DNA of 64,000 nt from Entomortierella parvispora. Taxonomy: Eukaryota; Mortierellomycota; Mortierellomycetes; Mortierellales; Mortierellaceae. The position numbers and the translations under genes were made by a program. The stretch's first letter is position 1; every line of letters begins with the position of its first letter. The stretch spans positions 2,418,001-2,482,000 of the forward strand of contig OY752140.1 in NCBI GenBank assembly GCA_963573315.1, given 5' to 3'. The notes beneath the pieces were generated by a model. The model was given only the letters and a program-made list of their open reading frames with translations, was not told where the DNA came from and ran no database searches. Shown here one piece after another: positions 29,381 to 42,738 of this stretch.

Positions 29381-32300
29381 TTACAAAAGATTGGGCGAGT
29401 CCAGCCCGCCCATGATGCTCACATACATCTGCAAGGCGCGGAGAATATAGCTTGGGTCTGTGTCGATCGCGCGGCCCAACGACTCAAACACCTCCACAAA
29501 ATGTCCTGACTTGGACATGTACAATTGAGAAAAGCAATTCTAAACAAAAGGACGCAGGCATGTCAATCAATACAGGCGGTAACCGACTCATTTGCAAACT
29601 ATGATGACAGCAGATACGTTTTCTTACCTCTATACGACTGATCATATTTTCTGCGATGCGCGCAAGATCCTCCTGGTCTGCATTGTCCTTAATTGGTAGC
29701 GACAACAGCATCATGTTCTGGTCAGGTGCCCGTCCAAATTGTGCTGTTGTACCCGACGCTAACCTCTCCAGACGTAAACATATCATTTGCAGTGCACGGA
29801 CGGAAGGTGGATCCAGGGCAACGGTATTTTCAACCAACTTTGACATGTTTCAAGATTGATTATCTAGTTAGTAAGGCGGCCAAAACCAAAATATCAATAA
29901 GTCCATGACTTGGATGTAATGAACTTACCGATTCGAGGACTGGGGTGCCTGGGATGACCTTCAGAGGATTCATAGTCAAACGTCCAGCCAAAAGACTAGG
30001 ATAAATGAGGTGCAGGTTGTCTGGTGTCTCCAGACCCTTCAGCTTCTTTTCTCCGAGCTCAAGCACACCAAACCCTTGCTTCTTGAGTTCACGCACATGC
30101 TCCGCATGAGGTGAGTCGGCTCCTTCAATATCTGGGTCCGACAGTAGGTGGTGCATCTCACTGTAAGCGTCACTGCTCATGAAAATCTCACCTCCGTCTG
30201 CAGAGTCACAGATACGAGCTGCACGGTTCACCATGGGGCCATAGTAGTCCATGCGACGCGTGACAGCGTCACGTTCACTGACAGGCCTGCCCCAATGAAT
30301 TCCCATGCGAACAGACAATCCCCTATACATTGGCTGGGTGGGATCCGACTCTGCGTAGGTTGCCTTGCATTCCATGGAGTCGAGGATATCTTGCGGCCAG
30401 TCCGCCATAACAAGGAGTTCCTGGACCTTAAAGCACCAAAGCATCGCTGCTAGCACGCTAGAGAACGAGGCCATTAGCGCGTCACCTTCGTTCTTGACCT
30501 CATAACCGCCAATTAATCGTAGCTGTCGACGCATGATGTTGAAATGCTCCTTAATAGCTAACGCCATTCCAGTTTGGTGATTCTCCCAGAGCTTGGTAGA
30601 ATTTTTGATGTCTGTGAAAACCATAGCAACATCACCCTGAGGCGGCTCGATTTCAGGCTTAAGATATCTCAGCTAGAGAATGAATACAAAACAAAAGATA
30701 TCGAGTCAGACAGCTCGTCAACGTAAAATACCAGAAAACTGCATAAATTAAATTGGCCTTTCCAGTTCTTACCGCGTCCACAGGTCCTTCGGGGGCCTTA
30801 GGTCTTTTGAAATTTTGCTGATGGTACTCCGAGCTTTCTGAACTCTCCTCCTTCTTTGTGAAAAGATCGCCAACCCCAATAAGCATGACAACCATGTGTC
30901 CTTTGGCACCATAAGATATCGCAATGTCTCGCAATTTGTGAGAGGCAAACATGAGATCCTGGTTATAGTCTCTCTTGGCGGACTTGGCGATATCCACGGC
31001 AGTATTGTAAGACATTACATCCCAGAACGCGCTCGAGGCCATAATCAAAAAGTCGTCATCTTCCGACAAGGTCGTCGTGTCGATATAGGGGTTAGAGTTC
31101 ACCACAGGTACCAGGTTGTACTGTCCAAAAGATCGTGAGATATCCTGTTCTCCGTTCAGAAGACCCTTCTCGCTCACAAATCCACCTGAGCGCTTGATCC
31201 TGGAGGCTTCAGTGGGGTTCCATGGAATGTGTTTTTGTGAAATCACATGATAACTGTCCGATTTCTTGACAAGCACAGCAATGGCATCACCCACGTTGGC
31301 AGAGTAGAGCGTGGTACCCTTGACGTAAGCAACCAAGGCAGAGGCTCCGCCCCTACCGTCGTCCTCTTGTGCCAGAGACCAAAGCTCACGGTCCAACCCC
31401 AAGAAAGTCCTACGAAGAGCACTAACCACAGTGTCTGCGCCTTCAAGCTTCTCAAGTTCGATCTTGAGACAGGATCCGAACCGGTCCTTGAGGTGGCTTG
31501 TCATGTTCGAGCTGGCACGGTACCGGTCACTACGACCATCAAACAAACCAAATAGACTCTCGTCCTCTTTCGTCTGAAACTTTGGATGAACAAGATCCCA
31601 AATGCAAAGGTTTTCTCCAACACCAAGTGTATCGGCCATGCCGTACGACATGTTGTGCAGGGTAGACATGGATGTTCGCACACGCCGATCTACAGAATCC
31701 TCAGGCACGTTATCCGTGATGGTCACATCCATCAACCCGAGGATGCGGAGGCGAGTCAAATTCCCAAACTCAGACAAGTTGCCGGGCCGAGAAGCTGACG
31801 CTGGGACAGTATCCCCTGTCTGGCGCTTAATCTGCAGTCTTTTGTTGCCAGACATGTTGAGGTACTTGAGCTCCAAGTTCCAGTTCCTGTTGAGGGGTTA
31901 ATCACGAATGGGCGAGGTGTAAGTGTCAAGCAAAATCAGGGACCAAAGAGAAAAATGAAGGACATGTAATATTTACCAGTTCCAGTCATAGGGCCAATTC
32001 GAAATATTGTACTTCAAGGTGTTACAACCAACATCCAATACACCCAGTCGGTTGATCTTTCCTAGCTCTGCCGGAAGGGTCGTGAGCTTGTTACCATTGA
32101 CATGAAGCACCCGCAAATTACGAAGGCGCTCAATGTCTTCCGCAGGTAAACTGGTGAGTTGATTACCGCTGAGGTATAGCTCTACGATATGTCCTGGGTT
32201 CGGAATCTTGCCCCTAGGGATCTCCGTGATGTAGTTATGACTAAGATTCAGTATCCTCAGATTCTTGAAGGATGAAAGTGGGTACAGAACCTCATCTGGA

Positions 32301-35300
32301 AGACGATTGTCTCCTAGAAAGAGACTGAGGAGAGAGAGACCTAATGGAGGTGTGAAGGGCACGCGACTCGAGGGAAAGCTCTGCAACGGAACCGGAGGCG
32401 CAGGCAAAGGCTTGGACCGTGAGGGCGAAGGCGTTATATTAGCTGTAGGTAGGCCTTGACTGCCGTCGAATTCGCAAAGAGTAGCAGCGGATGACGACGT
32501 GGAAAGAGGACTGTCGCTGGGTCCTAACGGCGACATCTTGGGTGGATCCGGGAAAGCATCCAAAAGGTTTGATGATACATTCAATGAGACTAGCGAGCAC
32601 TTCCAGATTGCAACGGGTAACTCATTCAAACTGTTGCTGTGGATATCCAGTTCGATGAGGGCATCCATAAGGCCAATCTCTTCCGGCAATGTTGACAACA
32701 GGTTGTTGGCAATGGACAGGTATCTTAGTCGTCTCAGCTGACCAATGGTGGCGGGTATTGAGCTGATACTGTTGTTGTCGAGTTTAAGGGTGTCCAGGTT
32801 ACGGAGATGGTCAAATAAGGTCGAAGGCAGATTGGAAAGCTTGTTGGAGGACACATCCAGATAGGAGAGACTGTCTCCAGTTGATCGTAGGTTAATATCC
32901 GCCATGCTGCATTTCAGGAAAGACAGACGAACAAGAGACTTGAACGAATTGTTGAGGATCACGTTCGTGTTGTAATCCACAAGAAGCTCTTCCAGTGAAG
33001 GCAAGTCATTCACGGAGTCCAAGTTCAGGATGCCGTTCTGACGAATATCTAGCGTACGGAGGCGAACAAGTTTCTCCATCGAGGTGGGCAAGTATGGGCC
33101 AATCCTGTTCCCAAACAGTGAAAGCTTTTGGAGTCGCAAGAGCTGACCAATTTCATCCGGGACTTCGGTGATCTCATTAAAGCTCAGGTCCAACTCCTCA
33201 AGCGACAGGATCCTAAACAAAGTCATCGGAACCTTTGCAAGATTGTTGCTTGAAAGATTCAGAATTCGGAGATGCTCGAAGCTTTGGAAGGACTCTGGAA
33301 TGGATTCCAGCAGATTACTCTGCAAAAACAAAGTGCTAAGCTCCCTAGCGTCCTCCAGACACGCCCTCCCCAGGTCCCTGATGCGATTCCCTCTAAGGTC
33401 CAGCACCTGAAGATGGACAATAAACCGCACATTGCTCGGCACTCGGTCCAAGTCATTGTAGGCCATTCGAAGTTCCCGTAAGACGTTGCAGTTTTGAACA
33501 AAGTCCAAAGGTAGGTCCATCCGTTGATTATGAGAGATATTCAGGCGTACAATATCCTTCGCTCGGGAGTACAGGAAAATTGGAACCGTTGGAAGGCATC
33601 GCTTTTGAAGATTGACCTCAGCGTAGTTGGTATACTCTGGAAAATCGGCCTCCTATTAGCCGGGTCGTTGGAACAAAAGAGATATTTTTTAGTCACTGTA
33701 CTCACAGAAATTGCATATCTGTCTTCGCTGAGTGCCATCATACCGTTGTTAGAGGTGCGCCATTCTCTGCAAATGTAAATCTACAGAGGAAACTATTATC
33801 TTTTCCAGAGAGTTCCTCTAGTTTATCTTGATCGGTGTATCCGAACTGTAGTAGATATTTCGTCAAGATTTTCAGAGGTCTTTCCCGTGGACCAAGTTGT
33901 CGAACTAGGGGTACATAAACACGACGTTAGTAATGTGCATGCGCTTCTGTAGTTATATAATTTTGAGTTGCCTTACCAATGTTGTTCCGAAGCATGTAGA
34001 GATGGTACTTGGAAGGGTCGGGCTTGAATGTCTTTTTGCTAAGAATTGCATTCAGTTCGCTTGCAGTAATGTTTGGGACACAATTGACTGTGGTGTAGGT
34101 AGTGTCTGCTCGGAATATCCTGATCGTTGAGACCTTCTTCTTCCCATAGTCCCAGTTTTCATAGTCACTCTGGTCCATTTCCTCTGATGTTACGTCCTCA
34201 GGAGTCATAGCCAATGATCGAGGCACTCCTGGTGCGACAGCGGCTGGAGGTTGGACCCCCCAGCTCTCAGGTGCCAACCAGGTCTCGGATCCCCCTCCTG
34301 CAGGGGAAAGTGGCAACCAGGGGCTCTGCTTCGGATCATCTTTAATGCCTGTCATATCTCCAAGATCCACTGTGAACGCCATTCAAATTAGAGAAGAAAG
34401 AAAATTAGCAATTCCCTTTTCAATTTCATCATACATACGGATGTATGGACCATTGACTTACCAATAAACGGTGGAATGAGTGCATCCTAGCAGCAGATCC
34501 ATCGCGTTAGTTCACTTCACCTTCCAGAGAAAAAACAAAACATACACACGAATTTCTCTATGATATGACTAGTAGCCGCTGGACTTACTGCAGGTGAATC
34601 TTTTCTCGAATTTTTCTTGCCTCCTGCAATGTACTGCAATGTCCGCTGCGCCTCGCCTCCATCGCTACCTTGCCGTCTGTCAAAGCCGCCATGATACTGA
34701 GTCAGATTATCGTGATCTGGAAAGAGGGTCATCGAGAACTGGTGCTGATATGAAGTGGGTGGCAGCGGCGATACAGGGTACTGGTCGTCAGCGGAGCACT
34801 TGCGTGAGCCTATTGTCGACAAAAAAAACAGGTTAATTTGCTACTGAAATGAAAAGAAGATACTGGTGTCAAGCAAAAGTGTGCGATATTCTTACGGTCA
34901 GCATTAGCTTGGTATTGTTGCTGCAGATAGTGTTGCTGCTGCATTTGTTGCTGCAGTAAAAGTTGTTGTTGTTGTTGTTGTTGCTGCAGCAATTGCTGTT
35001 GCTGCTGAGAGGGCTGAGAGGAGCCATGGTGGGTTTTCTTTTTAAACAGGTTTAAAAGCGACATTTTGGGCTGCTTTGCCGGACTGGTGACATGACTAGG
35101 AGGTTCATGATCCCCTCCGCGATGTTTGCCGTACATGTCGCCAAAGTCTGTTGACTTTGTTCTACGATGTTGTGCCTCCATGGCACTCTTAATCGAGTCT
35201 GTCCTCTGGTGTGGTCGAGTTTGTTGAGGTGGCGGTGTCGTGGGGAGGGCCCGTCTCGTTCCCTGCTGCGGTTGCTGTCGAGGCTGTTGATGTTGCTCTG

Positions 35301-36069
35301 CTTGCCTGTCTGGCGACGGAGTTCTCGAGTATGTTTCCACGGACCGACGACGCCCCTGATCCAGCGAGGAAGCGTACGATCCATTGTGATGTTGCTGCTG
35401 ACTTGTCGAACTGTAGCTGAGTGCAGGGCTACCGTTGCCGCTGACGTGTGTGCCTAGCGACCCGGCTGCTGAGGCGACGGGATTGTTCCTTGTGCCGTAG
35501 TTGTTGCTACTGCTGTGGGGAGGGCCATGGCCGGAAAAGGAGGTCTTGCGCGCATGGCTGTTACTGTAGAAGGTATCTAGCAAGTCGGGCGAAGGCGGTC
35601 GCGACGATGAGCGGAAGAAGGACAGTAGACCAGAATCGTTGCTCTCCTTTGGATGCTTACGGCGGGAGTTGCCAGAGTGAGAAGACGAGAGGGAGGCCGC
35701 AGGCGCGTCAAGGGGATGGTTTCGGATAGAGCTGGCATTGCTGCTACCGTTCCCACCATTGTTGTTGCTGATGTTGCTGCTATTGCCATAACCATTGCCA
35801 TTGGCGTAGAAAGGGCGCTGCTGGCGCTCGAGATCATCTTGAAGATGGCTGGGCGATCGGACAACTGAGGGTGACGAAGCAGTTAAACTGCTTTCGCTAA
35901 TGGTGCGACCAAAGTAGGATCCAGCGGAAGGTCTCCTGTCATCGTTGGACGACCCTGGCGTGGAAGAGTCAGCATAAGGAGGATGGTCGTTGGTTGACGT
36001 CTGGGGCATCCTTGACGGAAAAGACGCGGACGAGCCCGAGCCCAAGGAGGCTGGCTGGGATGGAGACAT
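29381..36069 (-). CDS. cyr1: Adenylate cyclase, fungal multidomain type
   Basis: Exons in gene order: 36069-34896, 34809-34589, 34486-34462, 34369-33977, 33904-33744, 33652-31977, 31886-30773, 30672-29929, 29837-29628, 29539-29381; 5877 nt, 1958 residues. Makes cAMP from ATP downstream of Ras. Order: Ser/Gln/Asn-rich N-terminus with a polyQ tract (34900-35010); Ras-association domain (STIRIFRADTTYTTVNCVP, KYHLYMLRNN); more than 15 leucine-rich repeats in the exon 33652-31977; a PP2C-like domain (LFGLFDGRSDRYRAS); class III cyclase domain with DVAMVFTDIKNSTKLWE (metal-binding Asp), NEGDALMASF, RMGIHWG and MVNRAARICD; short C-terminus. Join 33744/33652 is the least certain, because another frame is open inside that intron. 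Exon 3 has only 25 nt. Confidence 0.93.
34462..34486 (-). other. 25-nt micro-exon of the adenylate cyclase gene
   Basis: Encodes DALIPPFI plus one base. Acceptor GCTGCTAG and donor GTAAGTC flank it. Phases fit only if it is included: CCTGCA/GAT on the left and ATTG/TGGAT on the right. It sits just before the Ras-association domain. Confidence 0.75.
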
Positions 36070-36648
36070 AACGAAGTGTCCTTTTTAGAGATAGATGGAA
36101 TGGAAGGAGATGCCAGGCTGAGTGCAGATGGAATGTAGCCACGGCAGGACAGAACACGGCGAGGATGATGGAGATGACGAACGGAGGCGGAGGGGGGGAA
36201 CAAGGGAGATGCGTGTTGCGGGATTGAGGGGAGAAGGGCAAAGAGAGCGACTATAAAAACAGTACTGTATAAAAAAATAGAGGGGCGAGTGTGGCGGCGA
36301 TGGTGGCGGTGGTGGTGGTGGTACGGAGGGGCGTGGTGGATGTAAAGTCGCGCTCGGGGGGAAGGGTGGCGCGCAGCGGCAGTCGTGACGGATGGAAGGC
36401 GGAAGGGAAGGGAAGGATGTGGATGATGACGAAGAATGAGTACAATGACGGGAGTAGAGAGGAGGGATGATGGTGATGATGTGATGATGATTATGATGGT
36501 GACTGGTTGGAATAAAATAAAAAAAGTTGCAATACTAGACTGTCTTTAATATTTCTTATTCTGGGTATCTCTCTCCCTGTCTCTCTCTCACTCGCTCTCA
36601 CTCACTCTGTCTCACCCCCCCCTTGTCTGTCTGCGCCGCACTCTCACG
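36070..36648. promoter_or_regulatory. Divergent promoter region, adenylate cyclase and PHD/F-box gene
   Basis: 579 bp. Holds a GGT/GGC trinucleotide-rich stretch (about 36290-36330), GATGAT-type repeats (about 36465-36500) and a long CT-rich run ending in CTCTCACTC repeats (about 36565-36620) just before the plus-strand ATG. The repeats probably serve as low-nucleosome promoter DNA. Confidence 0.45.
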
Positions 36649-38356
36649 ATGGACCTCCTCGCCCCAGCAAAGGTGGCCCCGTGCATCTGTGGATCCGACG
36701 ACGACATTGGGTTCATGGTAAGGACCTCCCCTGGTCATGATCGCCCTGCTTAATGGCACTGAACACTCACAATCATTCCTTTTTCCTTTTCAGATCTGCT
36801 GCGATGGCTGCGAGTCATGGATGCATGGACCTTGCGTTCAAATCACCAAAAAGTTCTCAACTGGGATTGACACCTATTTCTGTCCACGCTGCCTAGCCAC
36901 AGAGTCTGCCCTCAAGGGACAATTGTCTGCTAAAAATATAACCCAGCACTCAAAGCTATTAGATTTGAGCGACGAGGTCCTGCTGTGGATCATGTCCTTC
37001 GTCCGCTGTCAAAGATCGATTGGTAGAGTCTCCAGTACCTGCAGAAAGCTCTGGCGTATTGCACAGGATCCATATCTGGTAAAATTTTAGCTATGTGGTC
37101 TCATCAACTCCGATGCTTTAATGTACTATTGCTGACCAATGCTATTCTATTAGTGGCAGCATATTACCCTCGTCCACGATGCTTCGCTTCGCCGACACTG
37201 GGCAGAGGTCCTACAGCCAAAACTGCTCTTATCTAATATCTACTCATTGGATCTCCAAGGAGAAATTGCACCACCAGTCATGATTGATGGCCTCTCTCTG
37301 GAACGATTTTCTGGGCTGCGAGTTCTTCGACTTCAGGATGTCCAGACTTACACTGTGTATCGTCTGGCAAGCAAGTTGCCTTGGTTGCATGTCTTTGAAG
37401 CGCGGAAGATCAAAGGAGGCGGCGAAATATGGGACTGGAGACCCTTTAGGCGAATGATAAAGCTGGAGGAGCTCCTTCTATGGAGGAATGAAACTTCGAA
37501 CCAAGCTTTTAGCCTGACCTTGGACGACGAATCCTTGATTGAGATCCCAGACGACGTCTATCCCGCAGGTGAGCAAGGGGGAGGGTTCGTTCAGCTTTCA
37601 AGCCCTTCCATTACGGACTTAGATGAGGAGCCTGACTCCCAGGAAGATCTATCAGATGCCGAGTTTCCAGCGAGCATGGGCGCTCCTGCACTTCAATTAA
37701 CACCTATATCAGGGTCAAGCTTTCTGCCCAACCTTCGGCGACTAGCTCTCATCAACATTGTGAGCGCATCAGTGGATCGGGGAACAGATTCAGTCATGAG
37801 GATATTGATGCGACGTGTCGAGGCATTTGTATACTGGAACAGCTTCAATATCCTCTTCCCGGTCGTGCGGACATCATTCAAACAATTACAGAACCTGACA
37901 CTGATCGAGCCCAGTGAACCCGCCTGGCGTGATGGTACCTGGCAACAACATGCAGCAGCTTTTGAAGGAATGAAACAACTCAGAACAATCACTATGATCA
38001 ACAGTCATATATCAAAGCGATTTCTTGTGCCGATACTAGATGCGCTTCTTTCACTCAGGAGTTTAAGGGTGATCAAGCTCATATCAACAGAGGACAATGT
38101 CGAGAATATAGAGGCAATATTCAATCATGTTCTTCAATCCAGTTGGTCTGGGACGCTCGATATCGCCATTCAGGACGACCCAAGGGATGGCTGGGCAAGC
38201 TGGTGTACTGGGGCCAAGAGACGCGCAGACGGTCAGACTAGCACGAAGTTGAAAACCAGATTATTTCAAGCAGAGAGGGACGAAGTTGCAGGTCTGAAAA
38301 TGCTCTGTTTGAAAGCGTGGCAAAACCTCAAAAGACCACCGGCCTTTATTGAATAG
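36649..38356 (+). CDS. PHD-finger / F-box protein
   Basis: Exons 36649-36717, 36794-37078, 37154-38356; 1557 nt, 518 residues. The PHD finger is at residues 10-60: CICGSDDDIGFMICCDGCE, then a W-x-H pair (WMHGPC) and YFCPRC, giving the Cys4-His-Cys3 set; PHD fingers of this kind read histone H3 tails. An F-box follows directly (about 82-125): LLDLSDEVLLWIMSFV and VSSTCRKLWRIAQDPYLWQ, which would bind SKP1. The remaining 390 residues carry irregular leucine-rich segments (LRVLRLQDV, LPNLRRLALINI, LRSLRVIKLI), the likely substrate surface. PHD plus F-box in one chain suggests a chromatin-linked SCF receptor; this is inference. Confidence 0.88.
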
Positions 38357-38543
38357 AAAACGTTCGCTGCCACATAGTCTTTCTCTCTCACTTTCACTCA
38401 GCGCTGAAATCGTTGTGGAGAAATGATGTCACATCAACATGTAGCGCCGTCCAAGGGATGGGAAGGGAGGGAAGGGGAGGCCATAACATGGCCGGAGAAC
38501 ATCACATCCAATGCCACACTTTCGTGTCGGGTCACAAAAACCT

Positions 38544-41500
38544 CTAGTACTGTGTAAAGCCCTGGGACTGAAAGCCAACATTGGGGGTAAACGATTCCTG
38601 ACTGAGATAGTCGTCTTGCTGCGACTTGTAATCATCCAAGTACCCCATGCTCTCCTGACTCATCAAGGAGCTCATGCCGTGGCCTTGCTGCTGTGGTTGA
38701 TGGTGTTGATGATGGATCCGATCCGACTGCGAGATGCCAATGGACGCCTGGGATGAATAGGTGTTCTGTGTCAGGGGTCGAGAGCTGACACCAGCGAGAT
38801 GTCCACTGCCAGAAGTCCTGCCTTTTCCACGACTGTTGCCAGCGTAGGAGGCCTGAGACAAGTCCTGGGTGAATGGCGCTTGAGAGCCCAGACCAAGCTG
38901 AGAACTGTTGCTGTTACTGTAGCGCGAGGAGCTGCTAGAGTACTCTTGAGTGAACTGAGTATTGACCCGGCGCGCTATAGGCAAAGGACAAGAGTTCCTA
39001 TCAGTGAAATGAAAAAAAAAGGCAAATGCACATGCCTCTGATAAATGGTACATACCAGAGCCGGCCAAAGGGGGTCGAGCAAACATCTCACGGGCGTCAA
39101 CAGCATGCGCTTGTCCGTTCAAAAATTTCTCATCAGGGTTATACGCTTTTCTCGGTTTGCTGAATTGGATCATGGATATCTTGAGATTGTTCAGAGGACC
39201 CTCTACGAGACAATCATGCTCCTTGTAATGGACAAGGAGATGGTGCCACAGAGGATGCTTTGGACAATAAAAAAAATGACGAGAAAGCGATGAAGAGACG
39301 GGTCAAGGTTAGAAGAGTGCTGCTGAGCTCAAAGCAGGCAAGACAGAACGGCGACATACCTTGCTCAAAACCTTAGGATTGCCCAGAATAACCAATCCGT
39401 ACTTGGCGCGAGTCAATGCGACGTTCAGTCTGCGCGGGTCATTCAAGAAGCCAATACCTTGATGCTCGTTACTTCGCACACAGCTGACAATGATGTAGTC
39501 CTTCTCACGCCCCTGGAAAGCATCGACACTGGCTACCTCGATCTCTTTGTACAGCTCTTTACGCATCGATCCATTAAAGCCCATGTAATTGACCAAGTAC
39601 GATCGTTGACCCTCATAGGGTGTGATGATGCCGATTTGGGAGGGCAGAATGCCAGACTTCAAGAACTTTGTCACCACCTTTTCGCAGTTTGAGGCTTCTG
39701 TGCGGTTCAAGTAGGATGTGCCCGAAGTCGAGATTTCTTCCTGTCCCAAGCACGAGTAAAAGAACATGGGAGTTTCGGCCACGGGCCAAGGAAAGTCCAC
39801 ATGCTTCCTGAGTCGTTCAGCAGTTGTGACACCATTCTGGAGAGAGCCTTCGTAAAACATGTTGCTGGGGTATTCGGACAAGCATGGATGCATGCGATAC
39901 TGGACTTGCAGACGGATAGGGTGTAATCCGAGAATAATCAGACGTTCAAAGAGTGACTGGCACAAACCAGCCCTTGCAGCCTTTTTGTTCATAATCACTG
40001 GGCCAAGCTGTTGGTGGTCGCCGACGAGGACAGCTTGTTTGGCACCTAACACCAAGGGAATCATGCACTCTGGCTCTGTGGCTTGAGTAGCCTCATCGAT
40101 CAGCACAGTTCTGAATTTCAGTTTTGAGAGGCGAGGGTCTCCAGCTCCAACACAGGTGCAGAGAATGACATCCGCATTCTATGACGACCAAAGAAGACGA
40201 GATGGTAATAAGCATCGGCAAAACTATATGGATAGACGTCCAGAATCCATGTTTGTCACTTACGGTAAGGATCTCGCGTTCGCACTGTTTCTTCAACGAC
40301 TTGTACTTTTTCTCATCTTGACTGCTCAGTTCTCCCTGTTCGTTTTTCAGCTGAATGAGCTTTTGAAGTTCTGGGTTGGTGTCGTTGTTGATGACTTGCT
40401 CGTGCAGTGTAAGCGCCTTAACGGGAGAGTCCAATGCTTCTCTGGATTTTGCAGTCATCCGTACAACCTTGAGACGAGTAGCGTTGATTTTCTCTGTCAG
40501 TTGATCGACTGCAACGTTACTAGGCGCACACACCAAAACCTGGCCCATGTTCATCTTGGCAAGGTGGTACACCAGGGAGGCAGAAGTCACCGTTTTTCCT
40601 GTTCCGGGAGGACCCTGGATCAAACTGAGGGGTTTCTGGAGTACACTCTTAACTGCAAACACTTGCGAGTGATTGAGCTCGGGCAAGTTTGGCGCCGAGA
40701 ATCGCTTTGGCATCTGGGTCTTCAAAATCTGGGATTCGATCTCGTGTCCAAGCAAACGATGGTAAATATATCCGCTCACCGAGGATTCGTCCACGGCAAA
40801 TGTCTTCATTGCCAACTGCATCCGGTCGAAACTGGTTGATTTCCAGACAAAGTCAATCGAAAAATTGTGGTTGATTTCGACAGGAGTGTCATCGCTTCGT
40901 CGCAACTCCAATCCCACATCATCGCTAACGTCTAATCGTCACCAAGTCCGGTTAGTCTCCATAATAGCTCAAAGAGTTGATGCACCATCTAAAAAGATCT
41001 CTCTATCACTTACTGTTGGGTAGTTTGATAACATGACCTGTGCACTCCCAGGGTTTACGCAGCTCACCGTTATATCGGATGCGAAGCTCATCTCCAACCG
41101 CCAAGCGCAGCTCCTCCAGCTTTGCAAAAGCAAACCAGGCAACACGCTTTTGGTTCAGACCCATGTCCCACGTCACACTGATACCATCCTGGGTCTGGGA
41201 TTCCTTGAGACGTTTGTCATAGTCAGCCTCCATCTTCACCAGAGGTCCAAAGATATTTTGATACTGGTAGGCATCTTCATATCTAAAAGACAAAGTTGAG
41301 ATTAGTTGTATGACTGGTGCAAGACATCACAGGATTGTCCATTAAAGCTTTACACTTTCATACCTAGTCAAAACCGATTGAGGCTCATCGTCAGCTCCTG
41401 GTCTCTCGAGATCTTCCAAGGTGGCGTTGGCATTTTCTCTCCACAAATCCTCCAGTTTCGTGATTTGCATTGCTGTGATCTGTCGCGCACGGAGCTGCTC

Positions 41501-42453
41501 CTGTTCCGGGGGGATCTTTACCAGCCATGGGAGGAAGCAGCGATCGTCAATCAGTGGAAGCCATTGCGAGGTATCCCAGTTCATATCCTTGCTACTTGGC
41601 ATAGAGGCGCATGGTTGACTACAGTCCATACAAAAAATGTTAGACAAAAGTGCTCCAAAATCCGAAGGAGACAAAGCTGTTGGGGTTGGGGCGATCGTTT
41701 AGAAAGTAACCTACCGACAGAGGAGTACCACGACAGTGTCGCTCTTTGCAGGGATGAACCCGAGAAGAAAGACGTTTTTACACCCGCAGTTGTAACATTC
41801 GAGAGTTGTTTCGCCCAGCGGGGAGAGTGCATGAAGGACAACCTCTTTGTGCTTGGCTCGGACAAGATGGTTAATGATATGCGATCCGGAGGTGTTGCCT
41901 CTTGAGTTGCAGAACCACTTCTTGCATGTTTCGCACTTGACAACAGAGGCTGGCGAGTGGATGCCACAGTACCTGAAGCAAAGCAAAAAAAAAGGGATCA
42001 AAAATTAGAGAAGCGTCCTGGACAAGCCGCTGGTGCTGCAGATGCCAAGTAGCAAACAAAGGAGACATACTTGCAGGCATGGGCCGGTAGCTCTGTCAAG
42101 GCCAAGGGCTGATCATTCAGATCCTGCTCATCAGCATCTTCAAAGCTGCGTTGGTCTCCGTTGGCGGTGATGTTGCCTGAGGCATGTTTGTGATGCTGCT
42201 GTTGTTGCTGCTGACTGTAGGGATTCAAGTCTGCCGGGGAGTGGGGCTCGCCTATCGAGTCGGGATTATGCAGGGAGAGGTCCATGAAGTTTAGATCGTC
42301 GACATGGCCGCCGAGATGCTGGCTCCCTTGCTGGGAGAAGTCGTTGTAGTCGTACTGGGAGTGCTGGGTGCCGGGCTCGAACTCGAGGTAGCCAAAGTCG
42401 GCACCGTCGTCGTCGTCGCCGCCCTGCGACATGGCATAGTCGGGGTAGGCCAT
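38544..42453 (-). CDS. upf1: UPF1/NAM7 RNA helicase, nonsense-mediated mRNA decay
   Basis: Exons in gene order: 42453-42071, 41972-41715, 41618-41364, 41282-41014, 40931-40264, 40178-39360, 39257-39056, 38974-38544; 3285 nt, 1094 residues. The ATP-dependent SF1 helicase that starts decay of mRNAs with premature stops. The Cys/His domain (about 125-215: [23 protein letters not shown], binding site for UPF2) comes first, then domain 1B, then RecA motifs: GPPGTGKT (Walker A), [12 protein letters not shown] (Walker B), [31 protein letters not shown] and [12 protein letters not shown]. The N-terminus is acidic and Gln-rich. The last 150 residues are Ser/Gln-rich with at least 12 SQ/TQ dipeptides, the target motif of SMG1-type kinases. 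Exon phases agree throughout. Confidence 0.96.
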
Positions 42454-42738
42454 GGGGTGCGGGGGTGTGGAGGAGGAGGAGGGAGCAAAGAAAAGGACAA
42501 GGAGGAGAGGAGGAGCAGGACGACTGTTCTTGCAGGAAGGTCCAACAAGGTGTGAAGACAGTCGCCGTGACTGCGCCGCACTCTTTGGTCCCTCTCCTTG
42601 TCCCTCTTCGCCCTCTTTTGCCGTGTGCACTCGAGATCTTTGTCGTGTCCTCCTCTCCTCTCCTCTCCTCTCCATTCTCTTCATTCGTCGCCGCATCGCC
42701 CCTCATTCTTGCTCGCTGCTGCGATCCCAAAGTCTGCA
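42454..42738. promoter_or_regulatory. Shared divergent promoter of UPF1 and eIF2D
   Basis: 285 bp between the two ATGs. Purine-rich on the UPF1 side (GGAGGAGGAGG, 42470-42480) and pyrimidine-rich on the eIF2D side with a (CTCCT)n run (about 42648-42675). No TATA box. The arrangement suggests shared control of two translation-linked genes. Confidence 0.5.

Noticed and set aside
33541-33743. Coding exon inside the adenylate cyclase intron 33653-33743
   Set aside because: Another frame is open there, but joining it breaks the phase with the exon that encodes FLCRFTFAENGAPLTT and EADFPEYTNY; the direct join fits the family better, though this is the least certain splice of that gene.
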